Assembly: GCA_028289405.1 (NCBI GenBank)
Contig: JANQPP010000106.1
Span: forward strand, 1-64,000
DNA from: Pirellulales bacterium
GTDB taxonomy: Bacteria; Planctomycetota; Planctomycetia; Pirellulales; JANQPP01
DNA length: 64,000 bases
Reading direction: 5' to 3'
Below are positions 7,831 through 16,173 of this stretch, piece after piece. A program made the translations under genes and the position numbers. The notes under the pieces were generated by a model. That model made no database searches and had not been told where the DNA came from. It worked only from the letters and a program-made list of their open reading frames with translations. Positions within the stretch are counted from its first letter, which is position 1, and each line of letters opens with the position of its first letter.

Positions 7831-8868
7831 ATGCCGCTATCCGAAACGCTCACGCCTCGTTCGCCCGGCTCCGCTTTGGAAACTCCCAGCCACGTCACAT
7901 GGCACCAAATTTTCAAGGAAGCCATTCGGGATTGCCACCAATTGTGCCAGGAACTGGATCTTCCGGCCCGCCTGGCGGAAGAAACGTCGTCCTCCACCGA
8001 GGACTTCCCGCTGTTCGTCCCTCGACCGTACCTCCGCCGCATACGGCGAGGTGATCCGCGCGACCCGTTGCTATTGCAAGTCTGGCCACGGCGCGAGGAG
8101 CAAGCTCCTTTTCCCGGCGGCAGCGCGGACCCCGTCGGGGACGGTGCGGCGTCCCTTCGCCCGGGCTTGATCCACAAGTACCCCGGCAGGGCGTTGATCG
8201 TAGCAACTGGCACCTGCGCCGTCCATTGCCGTTACTGCTTTCGCCGGCAGTTTCCCTATGGTTCCGTGCCCCGCACATTGGAGCAATGGCGGCCCGCCTT
8301 AAATGACATCGCGGCGGATACGTCGCTCAGGGAAATCATCCTCAGCGGAGGGGATCCGCTGACGTTGCGTGACGGGCTTTTGGCGGGCTTGGGGGAGGAG
8401 CTGGCCAGCATTCCGCATGTACAGATGCTCCGCGTCCATACGCGCGTGCCGATCATGATTCCGCAAAGGGTCACTTCGGAGCTTCTGGATTGGCTGGGCG
8501 GCAGCCGGCTGCGAACCGTGATGGTGCTGCATGCCAATCACGCGCGAGAATTGGACGACGAAGTGGGGTCCGCCTTGGCACGTTTAAGTCGTGCTGGGGT
8601 GATGCTGCTCAATCAGGCGGTGCTGCTACGGGAGATCAATGATTCCGTTTCGGCCCTGCGCGATCTCAGCTTGCGGCTGGTGGATTTGGGCGTCGTGCCG
8701 TATTACTTGCATCAGCTCGACCGGATCCACGGTGCCGCGCATTTCGAAGTGGATATCGGGCGAGGGCGGCAACTCGTGGAGGAACTGCGGGCGCGGCTGC
8801 CCGGTTATGCCGTGCCCAGGTATGTTCAGGAGATCCCTGGCCAATCGAGCAAGACTCTCCTACTTTAA
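7831..8868 (+). CDS. epmB: EF-P beta-lysylation protein EpmB (lysine 2,3-aminomutase-like)
   Basis: The 345-residue protein belongs to the KamA-like radical SAM enzymes. The CxxxCxxC cluster motif is at Cys129, Cys133 and Cys136 (GTCAVHCRYCFR), followed by the LSGGDPL motif and a PLP-binding region near YYLHQLDRIHGAAHFEV. EpmB converts (S)-lysine to (R)-beta-lysine for EpmA to load on EF-P. The length matches EpmB rather than the longer catabolic KamA. The start ATG at 7831 follows no strong ribosome site. The downstream metallophosphoesterase gene follows after 43 bp and may be co-transcribed. Confidence 0.92.
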   Translation: MPLSETLTPRSPGSALETPSHVTWHQIFKEAIRDCHQLCQELDLPARLAEETSSSTEDFPLFVPRPYLRRIRRGDPRDPLLLQVWPRREEQAPFPGGSADPVGDGAASLRPGLIHKYPGRALIVATGTCAVHCRYCFRRQFPYGSVPRTLEQWRPALNDIAADTSLREIILSGGDPLTLRDGLLAGLGEELASIPHVQMLRVHTRVPIMIPQRVTSELLDWLGGSRLRTVMVLHANHARELDDEVGSALARLSRAGVMLLNQAVLLREINDSVSALRDLSLRLVDLGVVPYYLHQLDRIHGAAHFEVDIGRGRQLVEELRARLPGYAVPRYVQEIPGQSSKTLLL

Positions 8869-8911
8869 AGCCGGCATCATCTGAACTTCCGCCTTACGCA
8901 AGGAATCGCCC

Positions 8912-9736
8912 ATGCCGCGCGTCGCTTGGCTGACGGACATCCACCTGAATCATTTGCCCTTCGAACGCGTCGAGCTTTTTTTGCAAGAAGTCTCGGAGTT
9001 GGATGCCGATCTCCTGTTCCTCACGGGAGATATCGGCGAGTCACTGGATGTGGCCGATTATCTGCGGTTGCTGGCCGAACATAGTCCGGGTCCCGTTTAT
9101 TTCGTGCTGGGTAATCACGATTTTTACCACGGATCAATTCCGTTGGTGCGCCAGCAAGTAGCCCGGCTGGCCGAAAGTGACCCGCGTTTGCATTATTTGA
9201 CCGCCGAAATACTCTTATCGCTTACCGAGGACATCGCCGTCGTGGGGCATGATGGCTGGGCAGACGCGCGGCTCGGCGATTATGAACGTTCCATGATCCG
9301 CATGACCGATTTTCGGCTCGTTCAGGAACTCGCGGGAAGGGATAAAGCCGAACGGCAGCATGTGCTCCACGGGTTGGGGGATGAGGCCGCCACTCATCTT
9401 CGCGCGGCGCTGCCGGAGGCGCTCGAAGGCCACCGACACATCTATGTCCTTACGCACGTGCCTCCTTTCCGTGAGGCTTGCTGGCACAACGGGCAGATTT
9501 CCGACGACGAGTGGGCACCTCATTTTACCTGCGCGGCGATGGGCCAGGTCCTGCTAGAAACGGCGGAAACCTTCGGCGACCGGCGGATCACCGTGCTTTG
9601 TGGACACACGCACGGTGCAGGCGAAGCGTGGCTCCGGCCCAATCTGCACGTGCTGACGGGCGGAGCCGTCTACGGCGCGCCGGCAGTGGCCAAGGTCTTC
9701 CAATTAGGAGACTGGGCGGGATTTCCCACGGCTTGA
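8912..9736 (+). CDS. Calcineurin-like metallophosphoesterase
   Basis: The 274-residue protein carries the standard dimetal phosphoesterase motifs in order: WLTDIHLNH (D-x-H, near residue 9), LTGDIGES (G-D), LGNHDFYHG (G-N-H-D), a later THVPPF segment and CGHTHGAG (G-H-x-H). No signal peptide is seen, so it should act in the cytoplasm. The family hydrolyses phosphomono- or diesters; the substrate is not evident. The ATG at 8912 follows AAGGAATCGCCC. It lies 43 bp after epmB on the same strand, which suggests a shared transcript, though there is no known link of this family to EF-P modification. Confidence 0.88.
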   Translation: MPRVAWLTDIHLNHLPFERVELFLQEVSELDADLLFLTGDIGESLDVADYLRLLAEHSPGPVYFVLGNHDFYHGSIPLVRQQVARLAESDPRLHYLTAEILLSLTEDIAVVGHDGWADARLGDYERSMIRMTDFRLVQELAGRDKAERQHVLHGLGDEAATHLRAALPEALEGHRHIYVLTHVPPFREACWHNGQISDDEWAPHFTCAAMGQVLLETAETFGDRRITVLCGHTHGAGEAWLRPNLHVLTGGAVYGAPAVAKVFQLGDWAGFPTA

Positions 9737-9766
9737 ACTCGAAGTCCGAGAATTCACCAGGAAACG

Positions 9767-10150
9767 TCAACGGTCGCGAGGCGGCACGCCGGGACGTGGC
9801 TGGGAGAGAAAATCACCTATCGTCTCTGAGGGCCGGGGCTTGTCCCTCTGGAATGGCCAGAGTGACCAGCCGGATTTTCCCCGGCTATTCTGGAAGTCGT
9901 TTCGGGCGACCTTTCTCGAACTTCCTGTTCCAGGAACCAAGTCGGCGGTTTTACGGAAGAACTGTTTCGTCTGAAAAGTCATCTTCCGAAGCAACGAAGG
10001 CGGTTTCTTTTTTGCGCCGGAGGGCGCTTTGTCCGATTTTCCAATCGTGGGAACCCAATCCGGCACCCAATCGATCGCCGAAACCGTGCGGGGAGCCGCC
10101 ACAAACCAAAGTAAACACACAAACAGTCCCGATTTTCGTAAAAAACGCAT
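9767..10150 (-). CDS. Small secreted basic protein, unknown function
   Basis: The 127-residue protein starts at an ATG preceded by a near-perfect AAGGAGG site, which decides this start over the longer frame reaching 10339. Residues 1-25 form a signal peptide (LFVCLLWFVAAPRTVSA). The mature part is rich in Lys, Arg, Pro and Ser, with short W-P repeats (DWVPDWVPTIG), and has no recognised domain. It is convergent with the phosphoesterase gene across 30 bp. I do not recognise the family; a periplasmic or envelope location is inferred from the signal peptide alone. Confidence 0.65.
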   Translation of the reverse strand: MRFLRKSGLFVCLLWFVAAPRTVSAIDWVPDWVPTIGKSDKAPSGAKKKPPSLLRKMTFQTKQFFRKTADLVPGTGSSRKVARNDFQNSRGKSGWSLWPFQRDKPRPSETIGDFLSQPRPGVPPRDR

Positions 10151-10433
10151 TTCGCCTTCCTCCTTGAACCCTTTGCCCCTTCGGGCGGGAACGGTTCCTT
10201 CGCGATACTTTCCTTCAGAGCCATCAAAAAACGGTGAGAGTGTGCCAAAAAGCTGGCGATCAGTCCAGGCCGGTTTCGTCACGATATTGGGGCACAATCG
10301 GGGTGCAAGGGCCGGGTCGTCGTGAATTCGCATTGACACATAGATGCCGTATTTTTACGCTCCCGACCCGGCTCAAGAGTTGGGGCGGGAAACACTCATG
10401 GCAGTTTTTTTGGTCGTTGGATATTAGGGCGGC
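10151..10433. other. Divergent intergenic region
   Basis: This 283-bp gap lies between the small secreted protein (minus) and the next plus-strand gene. It must contain promoters for both, but no convincing consensus boxes, RNA gene or further coding frame was identified. Confidence 0.4.
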
Positions 10434-11312
10434 ATGCGGCGACAGACGGCCAAATTCGTTGCTCTCTTCGTATGGACCATGGGGTGTTCTCAGTGGCATG
10501 TGGCGAGCGGACCGGCACCGGATTCTCCGTTATCCACGCCGAAACTGCCGAAACGAAGCATGGCTTTTGAGATTGCCATCATCCGCTTGCCGCCGGACAT
10601 GCACACGGACGATTGGAACGAACTGTGGGCTGAAGTTGACGAGCAGGTTCTGCCCCTTCCGTTGCGTGAGCGGCAGCGGAAGAACGGGCTCCAGGTTGGC
10701 CGCATTTCCGGTCACACACCCGCCGCGATTCAGCGACTTCTGGAAGACTCCGTGGCCGATGGTGAGGCGCCCGGCGTCGTCCTCACGGATTTGAATCGGG
10801 CCGCCAAAGCCGAGATCTGGCATCAACAACTGGGGCCGGGAGACCAATGCGAAATTGCATTGTCTCAGCACAAAGGAGCCGTTCCCATTCTGTTGAGCGA
10901 CGCGGACGGCCGCATTGGCGGAAAGAATTATGATCGGCCGCAAGCCATGCTCTCCATGGCCAACGAGCCACTGGAAGATGGCCGTGTGCGCGTGGTGTTG
11001 ACCCCCAAGATTCGGCATGGCGACGTGAAGCAAAATGTCGTCTCTCAGGAGATCATGCTGCGCATGACCTGGGAGCGGGATTCAGCGGAGTTTCCTTGGC
11101 TCGCTTGCGAGGTCGACATCGCTCCGGGAGATGTTTTGGCCGTGGGCGCGCGCGGCGACTCGGCGGGAGACTTGGGGAGTTTCTTTTTTCGCGACGAAAT
11201 GGGCGATCAGAGGACCGGCAAATTGCTGCTGATCCGTCTGGCTCAGACGCAGCACGACGAATGGTCTCGTGGAACGAGGGAGCTTCCGCGAGAGCCACTC
11301 TCCGCGCAATAG
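10434..11312 (+). CDS. Conserved-looking exported protein, unknown function
   Basis: The 292-residue protein begins at ATG 10434 after AGGGCGG. The N-terminus (VALFVWTMGCS) is hydrophobic and ends in a Cys that could be a lipoprotein cysteine, but the lipobox is imperfect. The rest is globular with alternating beta-type and acidic segments, for example IRLPPDMHTDDWNELW and GRVRVVLTPKIRHGD. No catalytic motif is recognisable. The overall character, a short lipoprotein-like signal followed by about 270 residues comparing or collecting values, is frequent in planctomycete genomes, but that is only an impression. It is convergent with the aldolase gene. Confidence 0.65.
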   Translation: MRRQTAKFVALFVWTMGCSQWHVASGPAPDSPLSTPKLPKRSMAFEIAIIRLPPDMHTDDWNELWAEVDEQVLPLPLRERQRKNGLQVGRISGHTPAAIQRLLEDSVADGEAPGVVLTDLNRAAKAEIWHQQLGPGDQCEIALSQHKGAVPILLSDADGRIGGKNYDRPQAMLSMANEPLEDGRVRVVLTPKIRHGDVKQNVVSQEIMLRMTWERDSAEFPWLACEVDIAPGDVLAVGARGDSAGDLGSFFFRDEMGDQRTGKLLLIRLAQTQHDEWSRGTRELPREPLSAQ

Positions 11313-11327
11313 AAACCATCCTGGCGC

Positions 11328-11358
11328 GATAAGCCACGTCCAATCAGCGCGGCTTATC
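11328..11358. terminator. Hairpin between convergent genes
   Basis: GATAAGCC at 11328-11335 and GGCTTATC at 11351-11358 form a perfect 8-bp stem with a 15-nt loop in the gap between two converging genes. No T-run follows on either side, so the terminator role is tentative. Confidence 0.35.
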
Positions 11359-11406
11359 CGCCGATGACCTTATCCTCGACGAGCCTGGACTTGCTCTGTT
11401 TGGCAA

Positions 11407-12405
11407 TCAGGAGACGGGCTGCGGCTGCAGGAACTCCCGAAGTGATTCCAGTTGTCCGGCGGAACCAAGCGCTTGGTTTTTATGCGCGATGTAATCGGCA
11501 TAGGCGGCCATGAAGGGCTTGCCCGGCGTGCGCGGATCGAAGTTGTCCGGTTTCGCCAAGAAGGTTTCCCGGTAGATGGCGCACCAGACGAGCCGGCCAT
11601 CGGTATCGATATTGACCTTGGTTACCCCCAACTTGGCGGCGGGCAGGTAGTCCTTCTCGGGCACGCCGCTCGTGTCGGGGAGATTGCCGCCGGCCTGGTT
11701 GATCCGGTCGACCCACTCCTTGGGCACGCTGCTCGAACCGTGCATCACGAGAGGATAATTCGGCAATAGTTTTTGGATCTGTTCGATTCGGTCGAAGTGG
11801 AGGCCTTGAGATCCCTTGAATTTGTACGCGCCGTGCGAGGTCCCAATCGCCACCGCTAGCGAATCGCAACCTGAACGCTCGACAAACTCGACCGCTTGGT
11901 CAGGATCCGTGAGACACGCGTGTTCTTCGGAAACCTCGATGTCCTCTTCGACACCGCCAAGCATCCCCAGCTCCGCTTCCACGGAAATACCTTTCTCATG
12001 GGCCCGATCCACCACGCGGCGGGTAATTTCGATGTTCTTGTCAAACGGCTCATGCGAGGCATCGATCATCACGGAGGAATAGAAGCCGCTTTCGATGCAA
12101 TCGTAGGCGGCTTCCTCGGTGCCATGGTCCAGATGGACGGCAAAAATCGATTCAGGGAAAATGTCTTCCGCGGCGCGGATCATGGCTTCCAAAAACCGTT
12201 TGTCGGTATAGCCCCGCGCCCCACGCGAAATCTGAATGATGAACGGAGCGCTCCGGGATGGATCAACGGAATCCTCGTTGGATTCGTGTTTCCCCAGATT
12301 CCCTCGGAAGAGGCCCACGCATTGCTCGAGATTGTTGATGTTGTACGCGCCCACGGCATATTTTCCGTACGCGTGGCGGAACAGGTCTTTCGTAGGAACG
12401 ATCAT
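11407..12405 (-). CDS. fba: Class II fructose-bisphosphate aldolase
   Basis: The 332-residue enzyme starts at ATG 12405, chosen because GAGAGG lies just upstream; an in-frame earlier codon at 12420 is less likely. It is a zinc-dependent aldolase of glycolysis and gluconeogenesis. Visible motifs are AVGAYNINN near residues 18-25, AVHLDHGTEE (catalytic Asp93 and zinc ligand His94), EAELGMLGGVEED and GTSHGAYKF (zinc ligand region), VMHGSSSVP and VNIDTDGR. The chain is full length for the FbaA-like branch. The gene is monocistronic as far as the window shows, with about 280 bp of apparently non-coding DNA upstream. Confidence 0.95.
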   Translation of the reverse strand: MIVPTKDLFRHAYGKYAVGAYNINNLEQCVGLFRGNLGKHESNEDSVDPSRSAPFIIQISRGARGYTDKRFLEAMIRAAEDIFPESIFAVHLDHGTEEAAYDCIESGFYSSVMIDASHEPFDKNIEITRRVVDRAHEKGISVEAELGMLGGVEEDIEVSEEHACLTDPDQAVEFVERSGCDSLAVAIGTSHGAYKFKGSQGLHFDRIEQIQKLLPNYPLVMHGSSSVPKEWVDRINQAGGNLPDTSGVPEKDYLPAAKLGVTKVNIDTDGRLVWCAIYRETFLAKPDNFDPRTPGKPFMAAYADYIAHKNQALGSAGQLESLREFLQPQPVS

Positions 12406-12683
12406 GGTAACCTCTCGCAAATATCAAGTTTCGGCTGGAGCATTGCCTCGCCAATGCCCGTGACCATGGTCCGCAACGTTCGCGGAAATTGAAATTATCG
12501 TCCAACGAGGACCCCAACCTGCATCCGGCGAAGGCGAACGGATCCTGAAGGAATGTTTTCACGACAAACTTTAACCGATTCTCGCAATTTCCTGGAATTC
12601 CGTAAAGGGTCGGTTGCTCGGAAGAATTGTGCTAGGAAGACCACCTGAATTTCACGGTATAGATTGAGGGAAGGGAGAGTTCA
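12406..12683. other. Intergenic region between aldolase and nuclease-fold gene
   Basis: This 278-bp gap lies upstream of the aldolase gene start and downstream of the nuclease-fold gene, both on the minus strand. No gene, RNA or clear promoter was identified. Confidence 0.4.
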
Positions 12684-13316
12684 TCAGAAGGCCGTATGTT
12701 GTCGTCGGTAATTCGCGATTACCTCGTCCAGATTACCGCCGCCAGCATTCTGGGCGAACAGAAACGCTGCTTGCCAATATTCTCTTTGACCAAGAGGAAC
12801 TAGACGAGAACGTCGTAGCAGCCGGATGTACAGCGGCGAACTCACACCTTTTGACTCCTCTCTATATGTAATCATCCCAATATTCGCATCATCTGAGGGG
12901 TCGAAATCAAGAGCATTTGAAGATGCAAGCCGACGAAGGTTTGTTGACCCGCGCTCCGAGTAAATCTGTGGATCCCAGCAAGATGTCACGTAGAGCAAGT
13001 CGTTAACTCGATGAAAAATGTCTTTTCCGCGTAGGCGAACGATTGCATCCACATGCCCAGCTCCAAGAATCATCGCATCTCGCCATTCATCGCGAACCTC
13101 GTCGTGAAAGTCGGCGCCATCGCATTCGTATGCAACCTTGTATCCACTCGAAGTAGCTGCGACAAAATCCAATCTGAATTTCCCGCAGATTGTTGAAACT
13201 TCGACTTGTTTGAAGAGGGATGTGTCGGGCTTGATGTATTTACCAAGTGACCATGCGAACATTTCCTCGATAGGGCTTTCGTACGGTGGATCATAAGGTT
13301 GAAGGTGGGATTTCAT
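12684..13316 (-). CDS. PD-(D/E)XK-like (DUF559-type) nuclease-fold protein, orphan
   Basis: The 210-residue protein has the hallmarks of the restriction-endonuclease-like fold seen in DUF559/Vsr-type proteins: a conserved acidic start SPIEEMF (Glu17), FRLDFV (Asp50) and KVAYECDGADFHDE (Glu64-x-Asp66) with RDEWRD following. The codon usage and base composition look more AT-rich than the neighbours, which suggests acquisition. No methyltransferase, toxin partner or helicase lies next to it, so it is an orphan. It may be a nuclease of unknown target or a DNA-repair protein; the fold call rests on motif spacing only. Confidence 0.6.
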   Translation of the reverse strand: MKSHLQPYDPPYESPIEEMFAWSLGKYIKPDTSLFKQVEVSTICGKFRLDFVAATSSGYKVAYECDGADFHDEVRDEWRDAMILGAGHVDAIVRLRGKDIFHRVNDLLYVTSCWDPQIYSERGSTNLRRLASSNALDFDPSDDANIGMITYREESKGVSSPLYIRLLRRSRLVPLGQREYWQAAFLFAQNAGGGNLDEVIANYRRQHTAF

Positions 13317-13641
13317 CTAAGATCTTCCGTTGCGACAATCTGGGAAAAAACTTGGATCAGAGCCAGCTTCTGACTTGTCATTAAAACAAAATTCTCGGAT
13401 TACGGTTGAGCCGCGTCAAATGGGAACTTGTTCGTCGACAGCTCGTTTGAACCTTGTTGAGCGCGATGCCAAGAATGGCGTAAAGAGTGGTGGAGATACG
13501 ATAGCACTAACTTTTGGCCACGATGGAGCTTTCAATATATTGTGGGCTGGCTTACGGAGGCGGCATCCTCGGGTCGCCGATGCTCATTACGACCACCAGA
13601 AGTCAGGGATAGCTTTGCAAAAATGATCTGAGGAACAAGCC
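13317..13641. other. Intergenic region, no gene supported
   Basis: This 325-bp stretch is relatively AT-rich and holds an open frame at 13330-13626 without motif, ribosome site or plausible composition. I see nothing else in it apart from the promoter side of the disrupted thioredoxin gene that follows. Confidence 0.45.
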
Positions 13642-14283
13642 ATGCATTCGTTCGTGAAAAGCTGCTTTTGTGCTGCCGTGGGCATGTTGTGCGCGGGCAC
13701 GGTTTTCGGCCAAACCTATTCGGCCCCAAACCGTCAACCGGCGGGAAGCCAGCGGATGGCTCGGCAAGATTACTGGCACGGCGATGTACAGCAGGCATGG
13801 CGAGAAACACAAGCGGCACACAGACCGTTGTTGATCTATCAGTCCGTTGAAAAACGTCTTCGTGACGTTCTTCAACCTCGCCAGGGTCGCAGCTAAGCTG
13901 CTCGCGGCTCGCAAAATAGCGACCTACGTCGCCATTTTGAACATCACGTCCTGTGATGCCGCAGGCAGTTGAGTTTCTCAACAGCCTGCTATGTCACGTC
14001 ACCCAGCTGCCACTACTGCCGTAAGATGAACCGAACGACGCCGCGCGACCCGAACGTCATCCGGCATCTGCAAGAGGGATTCGTTTCCGTGGCCGTGGAT
14101 GCCACGAAATCGAGAGAGCTCGTGCGAGCGCTCGGCGTGACGGCGTATCCGACGATGATCGTCGTGTCACCGCAGGCCAAGGTTTTGGACACCATTCAAG
14201 GGTATGTTGCCCCGCGTCAACTTTTGCGTCAGTTGCCCGCACGCCGCGTGCATGCGGCAGCTTTTTCTACAAATCGCGAATAG
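13642..14283 (+). pseudogene. Exported thioredoxin-fold protein split by a small insertion element
   Basis: The frame starts at ATG 13642 with a signal peptide (CFCAAVGMLCAGTVFGQ) and runs to RPLLIY, where a 149-bp element plus a 4-bp duplication (153 bp in total) interrupts it. After the element the same reading frame resumes with VTSPSCHYCRKM, a thioredoxin active site of the type C-H-Y-C, then GVTAYPTMIVVSP with the cis-proline. Removing the element and one CTAT copy restores a continuous protein of about 162 residues. The insert is a multiple of three but brings in-frame stops, the first at TAA 13894-13896. A TTG inside the element end could still initiate a 104-residue signal-less fragment, so partial expression cannot be excluded. 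Confidence 0.85.
13840..13988. mobile_element. 149-bp MITE-like element with terminal inverted repeats and 4-bp target duplication
   Basis: The element starts CAGTCCGTTGAAAAAC and ends with the inverse of CAGGCTGTTGAGAAAC (13 of 16 positions match). It is flanked by CTAT at 13836-13839 and CTAT at 13989-13992. It has no coding capacity. Nearly its whole length folds into five hairpins: 13846-13876, 13889-13901, 13912-13939, 13942-13958 and 13962-13988. It splits the thioredoxin gene. Mobilisation by a DDE transposase encoded elsewhere is inferred. Confidence 0.8.
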
Positions 14284-14399
14284 AGCAGCGGTCCCCAAGC
14301 GTCCCCTAAAGGGCTCAAAGCCGCCGTAGCCTTGAATAACTCTTCTAGTGAAGGCGCAACCAATTGAGCGATCCAACGGACTCTTTTGGCTCGAAAATG

Positions 14400-15323
14400 C
14401 TACCGAGACGGAATCGCGGAAACCTGGTCGGCCAAGGACCCGGTGGAATTCCGTCGCTGGAATTCTGCCCGGGCGTGAGCTTCGTGGGCAGCTCGCATGG
14501 CCAATTGAACTTCCGCCAGGGAGAAGAAGGGTTCACTGCCGCCGGTTACGTGCTCGATGCGTTTGGCCGCCAACTCTTGCCAGCTCATGTCATTGGCCAG
14601 ATGCCAAACAGCAGCTTGCGCGATCCGTTGGGGGAGCTCGCCATGGGCCAGCATTTTCAACAGCTCATGAACTTCCGACTTGGAGGAAAAGCTTTCGATG
14701 GGGCGGAGCTCGTAGGGCACCTTGGCGTGAGGTTCCTTTTTGCCATGCTCCAGGCAGACACAATCGACGGTGATCTTGGCCACCTGTTCCGGCTTGACGT
14801 TGAAGAATCCGCCGCCGCCGAAGCCGCCGCCACCAAGTCCACCACCACCTAGGCCGCCGCCGCCGAAGCCCCCGCCGATACCTTGCTGTTGGCCTCCACC
14901 GGCACCGCCACCGGCTCCAAATCCACCGGCGCCACCACCACCGCGGCCACCACGTCCGCCGCCGCCAAACCCGTCACCGCCGAAGCCACCCGGTCCACCA
15001 AAACCGCCGCCCCGGCCCCCGCGTTGAGCTAGAACAGGCACGCCCGCGAACGCCGCCGGAAGCGCGACCCGCAATGGACGATCCGAGTTATTCTTGATCA
15101 CAACGTTGGCTTTTTTGCTGCTTTTGGCGATCAGCTTCACGTCGATCTGCTTCGCCTCGATGGCGGTAAACAAATCGACCGTGTCGGCGTTTTCGGCCTG
15201 GGATCGTGCCCGGCGGGCGCGCCGTTCCGCCGCCTCGCCCGGTGAACTCCAAAAACTCGTGCCACCAAGGGCAAAAATGCACCCGAGTGCGATGAAAACC
15301 CGACGAGATGGAAGAAAGTTCAC
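14400..15323 (-). CDS. Exported glycine-rich protein, unknown function
   Basis: The 307-residue protein is placed at GTG 15323, which follows a GGAG site and opens a signal peptide (RRVFIALGCIFALGG); the frame stays open to 15431. The order is: signal peptide, a small domain of about 60 residues (DTVDLFTAIEAKQIDVKLI, NVVIKNNSDRPLRVALP) that looks like a beta-rich accessory fold, a long Gly/Phe/Arg-rich low-complexity tract (about residues 105-180), and a C-terminal alpha-helical part with RIAQAAVWHLANDMSW. The last part resembles segments of planctomycete proteins that respond to envelope or copper conditions, but I do not recognise a family. The low-complexity tract suggests a flexible spacer. 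Confidence 0.7.
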   Translation of the reverse strand: MNFLPSRRVFIALGCIFALGGTSFWSSPGEAAERRARRARSQAENADTVDLFTAIEAKQIDVKLIAKSSKKANVVIKNNSDRPLRVALPAAFAGVPVLAQRGGRGGGFGGPGGFGGDGFGGGGRGGRGGGGAGGFGAGGGAGGGQQQGIGGGFGGGGLGGGGLGGGGFGGGGFFNVKPEQVAKITVDCVCLEHGKKEPHAKVPYELRPIESFSSKSEVHELLKMLAHGELPQRIAQAAVWHLANDMSWQELAAKRIEHVTGGSEPFFSLAEVQLAMRAAHEAHARAEFQRRNSTGSLADQVSAIPSR

Positions 15324-15633
15324 GGCATTCTCCTGGCGCTCTGTCCCTAAAAGCAAAATCCCATCCGTCCCAAGCCGCAGGTTCTCTCGAAAAAGACCCG
15401 CATTCGCCCGCCTGGAACAACGATGACGCAACGTGAAGCATAATCGATTCGGTCGCCAAAACCAAGCAAAATCAGTGGAAAATCAGCGATAGACGTAGCT
15501 TGGGCAAATCGAGAGGAGCCTGGGGACGAAACATCGCGGCATCCGCGAAGTTGGGCGTCGGTCGGCGGTGAGACGCCGACGGAAGAAAAAATCGTGAGGT
15601 GTTGTACGTTGGATCAAAAAGTCTTCCACCGTT
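15324..15633. other. Intergenic region
   Basis: This 310-bp gap separates the GNAT gene end from the glycine-rich protein start, both on the minus strand. It contains a hairpin GTCGGCG/CGCCGAC at 15561-15580, but the T-run lies on the wrong side for a normal terminator. No gene was seen. Confidence 0.4.
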
Positions 15634-16164
15634 TCAGCCGGGCCAAGGCGGACACGCGGGAATGTCTTCCACTCCCGAAGATTCCCGGTAGATGCGTAAA
15701 CCGCGTGCCAGGTAATTGCTTAGTGCCGCCGGATGGTCCTTGGTGCAGGTGTGCAGCCAGACTCGGGAGGTCGCCTTTTCCCAAGCCCTGTGCAAGGCAT
15801 GCGTCAGAAAGCCGCCGCCAATGCCTTGCCCGACGAATGCGGGCAGCAGGCCGAACATTTTGATCTCGACCGTTCCTTCGGCTTGACACTCCAGTTCATA
15901 GAACCCGGCAGGCGTGCCGCGAAAATAGGCCACCCAGGTTTCGAAGCCCGCCTGTCCCAGATATTCCTGCCACTCCGGTCGCGTACGTGAGAGCCGGCTA
16001 TACCAGGACCATTCCCTGCCGACCGCCGTGTACAAAAACCGATTCAATTCAGGCAACGGGACCTCCGCTCGTCGGACTTCAACTTCGGAAGGCAATGGGC
16101 GAGCGGGCCGAACTTCATCGGGATGAAGTTGCTGCAAGTAATAGGTAACGACCAACGTAGCCAT
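15634..16164 (-). CDS. GNAT family N-acetyltransferase
   Basis: The 176-residue protein shows the GNAT core: an AYFRGTPAGFYELE strand (motif D/A start), GLLPAFVGQGIGGGFLTHALHRAW with the Q-x-x-G-x-G/A acetyl-CoA loop, and a C-terminal VWLHTCTKDHPAALSNYLARGL. It transfers an acyl group from acyl-CoA to an amine; the target is unknown. The gene begins 9 bp after the stop of the large thioredoxin/NHL lipoprotein gene and so almost certainly shares its transcript. No signal peptide is visible, so it acts in the cytoplasm while its operon partner is exported. Confidence 0.82.
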   Translation of the reverse strand: MATLVVTYYLQQLHPDEVRPARPLPSEVEVRRAEVPLPELNRFLYTAVGREWSWYSRLSRTRPEWQEYLGQAGFETWVAYFRGTPAGFYELECQAEGTVEIKMFGLLPAFVGQGIGGGFLTHALHRAWEKATSRVWLHTCTKDHPAALSNYLARGLRIYRESSGVEDIPACPPWPG

Positions 16165-16173
16165 GTGGTGCGG

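Noticed and set aside
13330-13626. 98-codon plus-strand frame before the split thioredoxin gene
   Set aside because: No ribosome site, motif or plausible composition; probably chance.
15561-15580. Hairpin GTCGGCG/CGCCGAC as a terminator
   Set aside because: The T-run lies upstream of the stem when read in the transcribed (minus) direction, so it does not fit a rho-independent terminator; it remains a simple inverted repeat.
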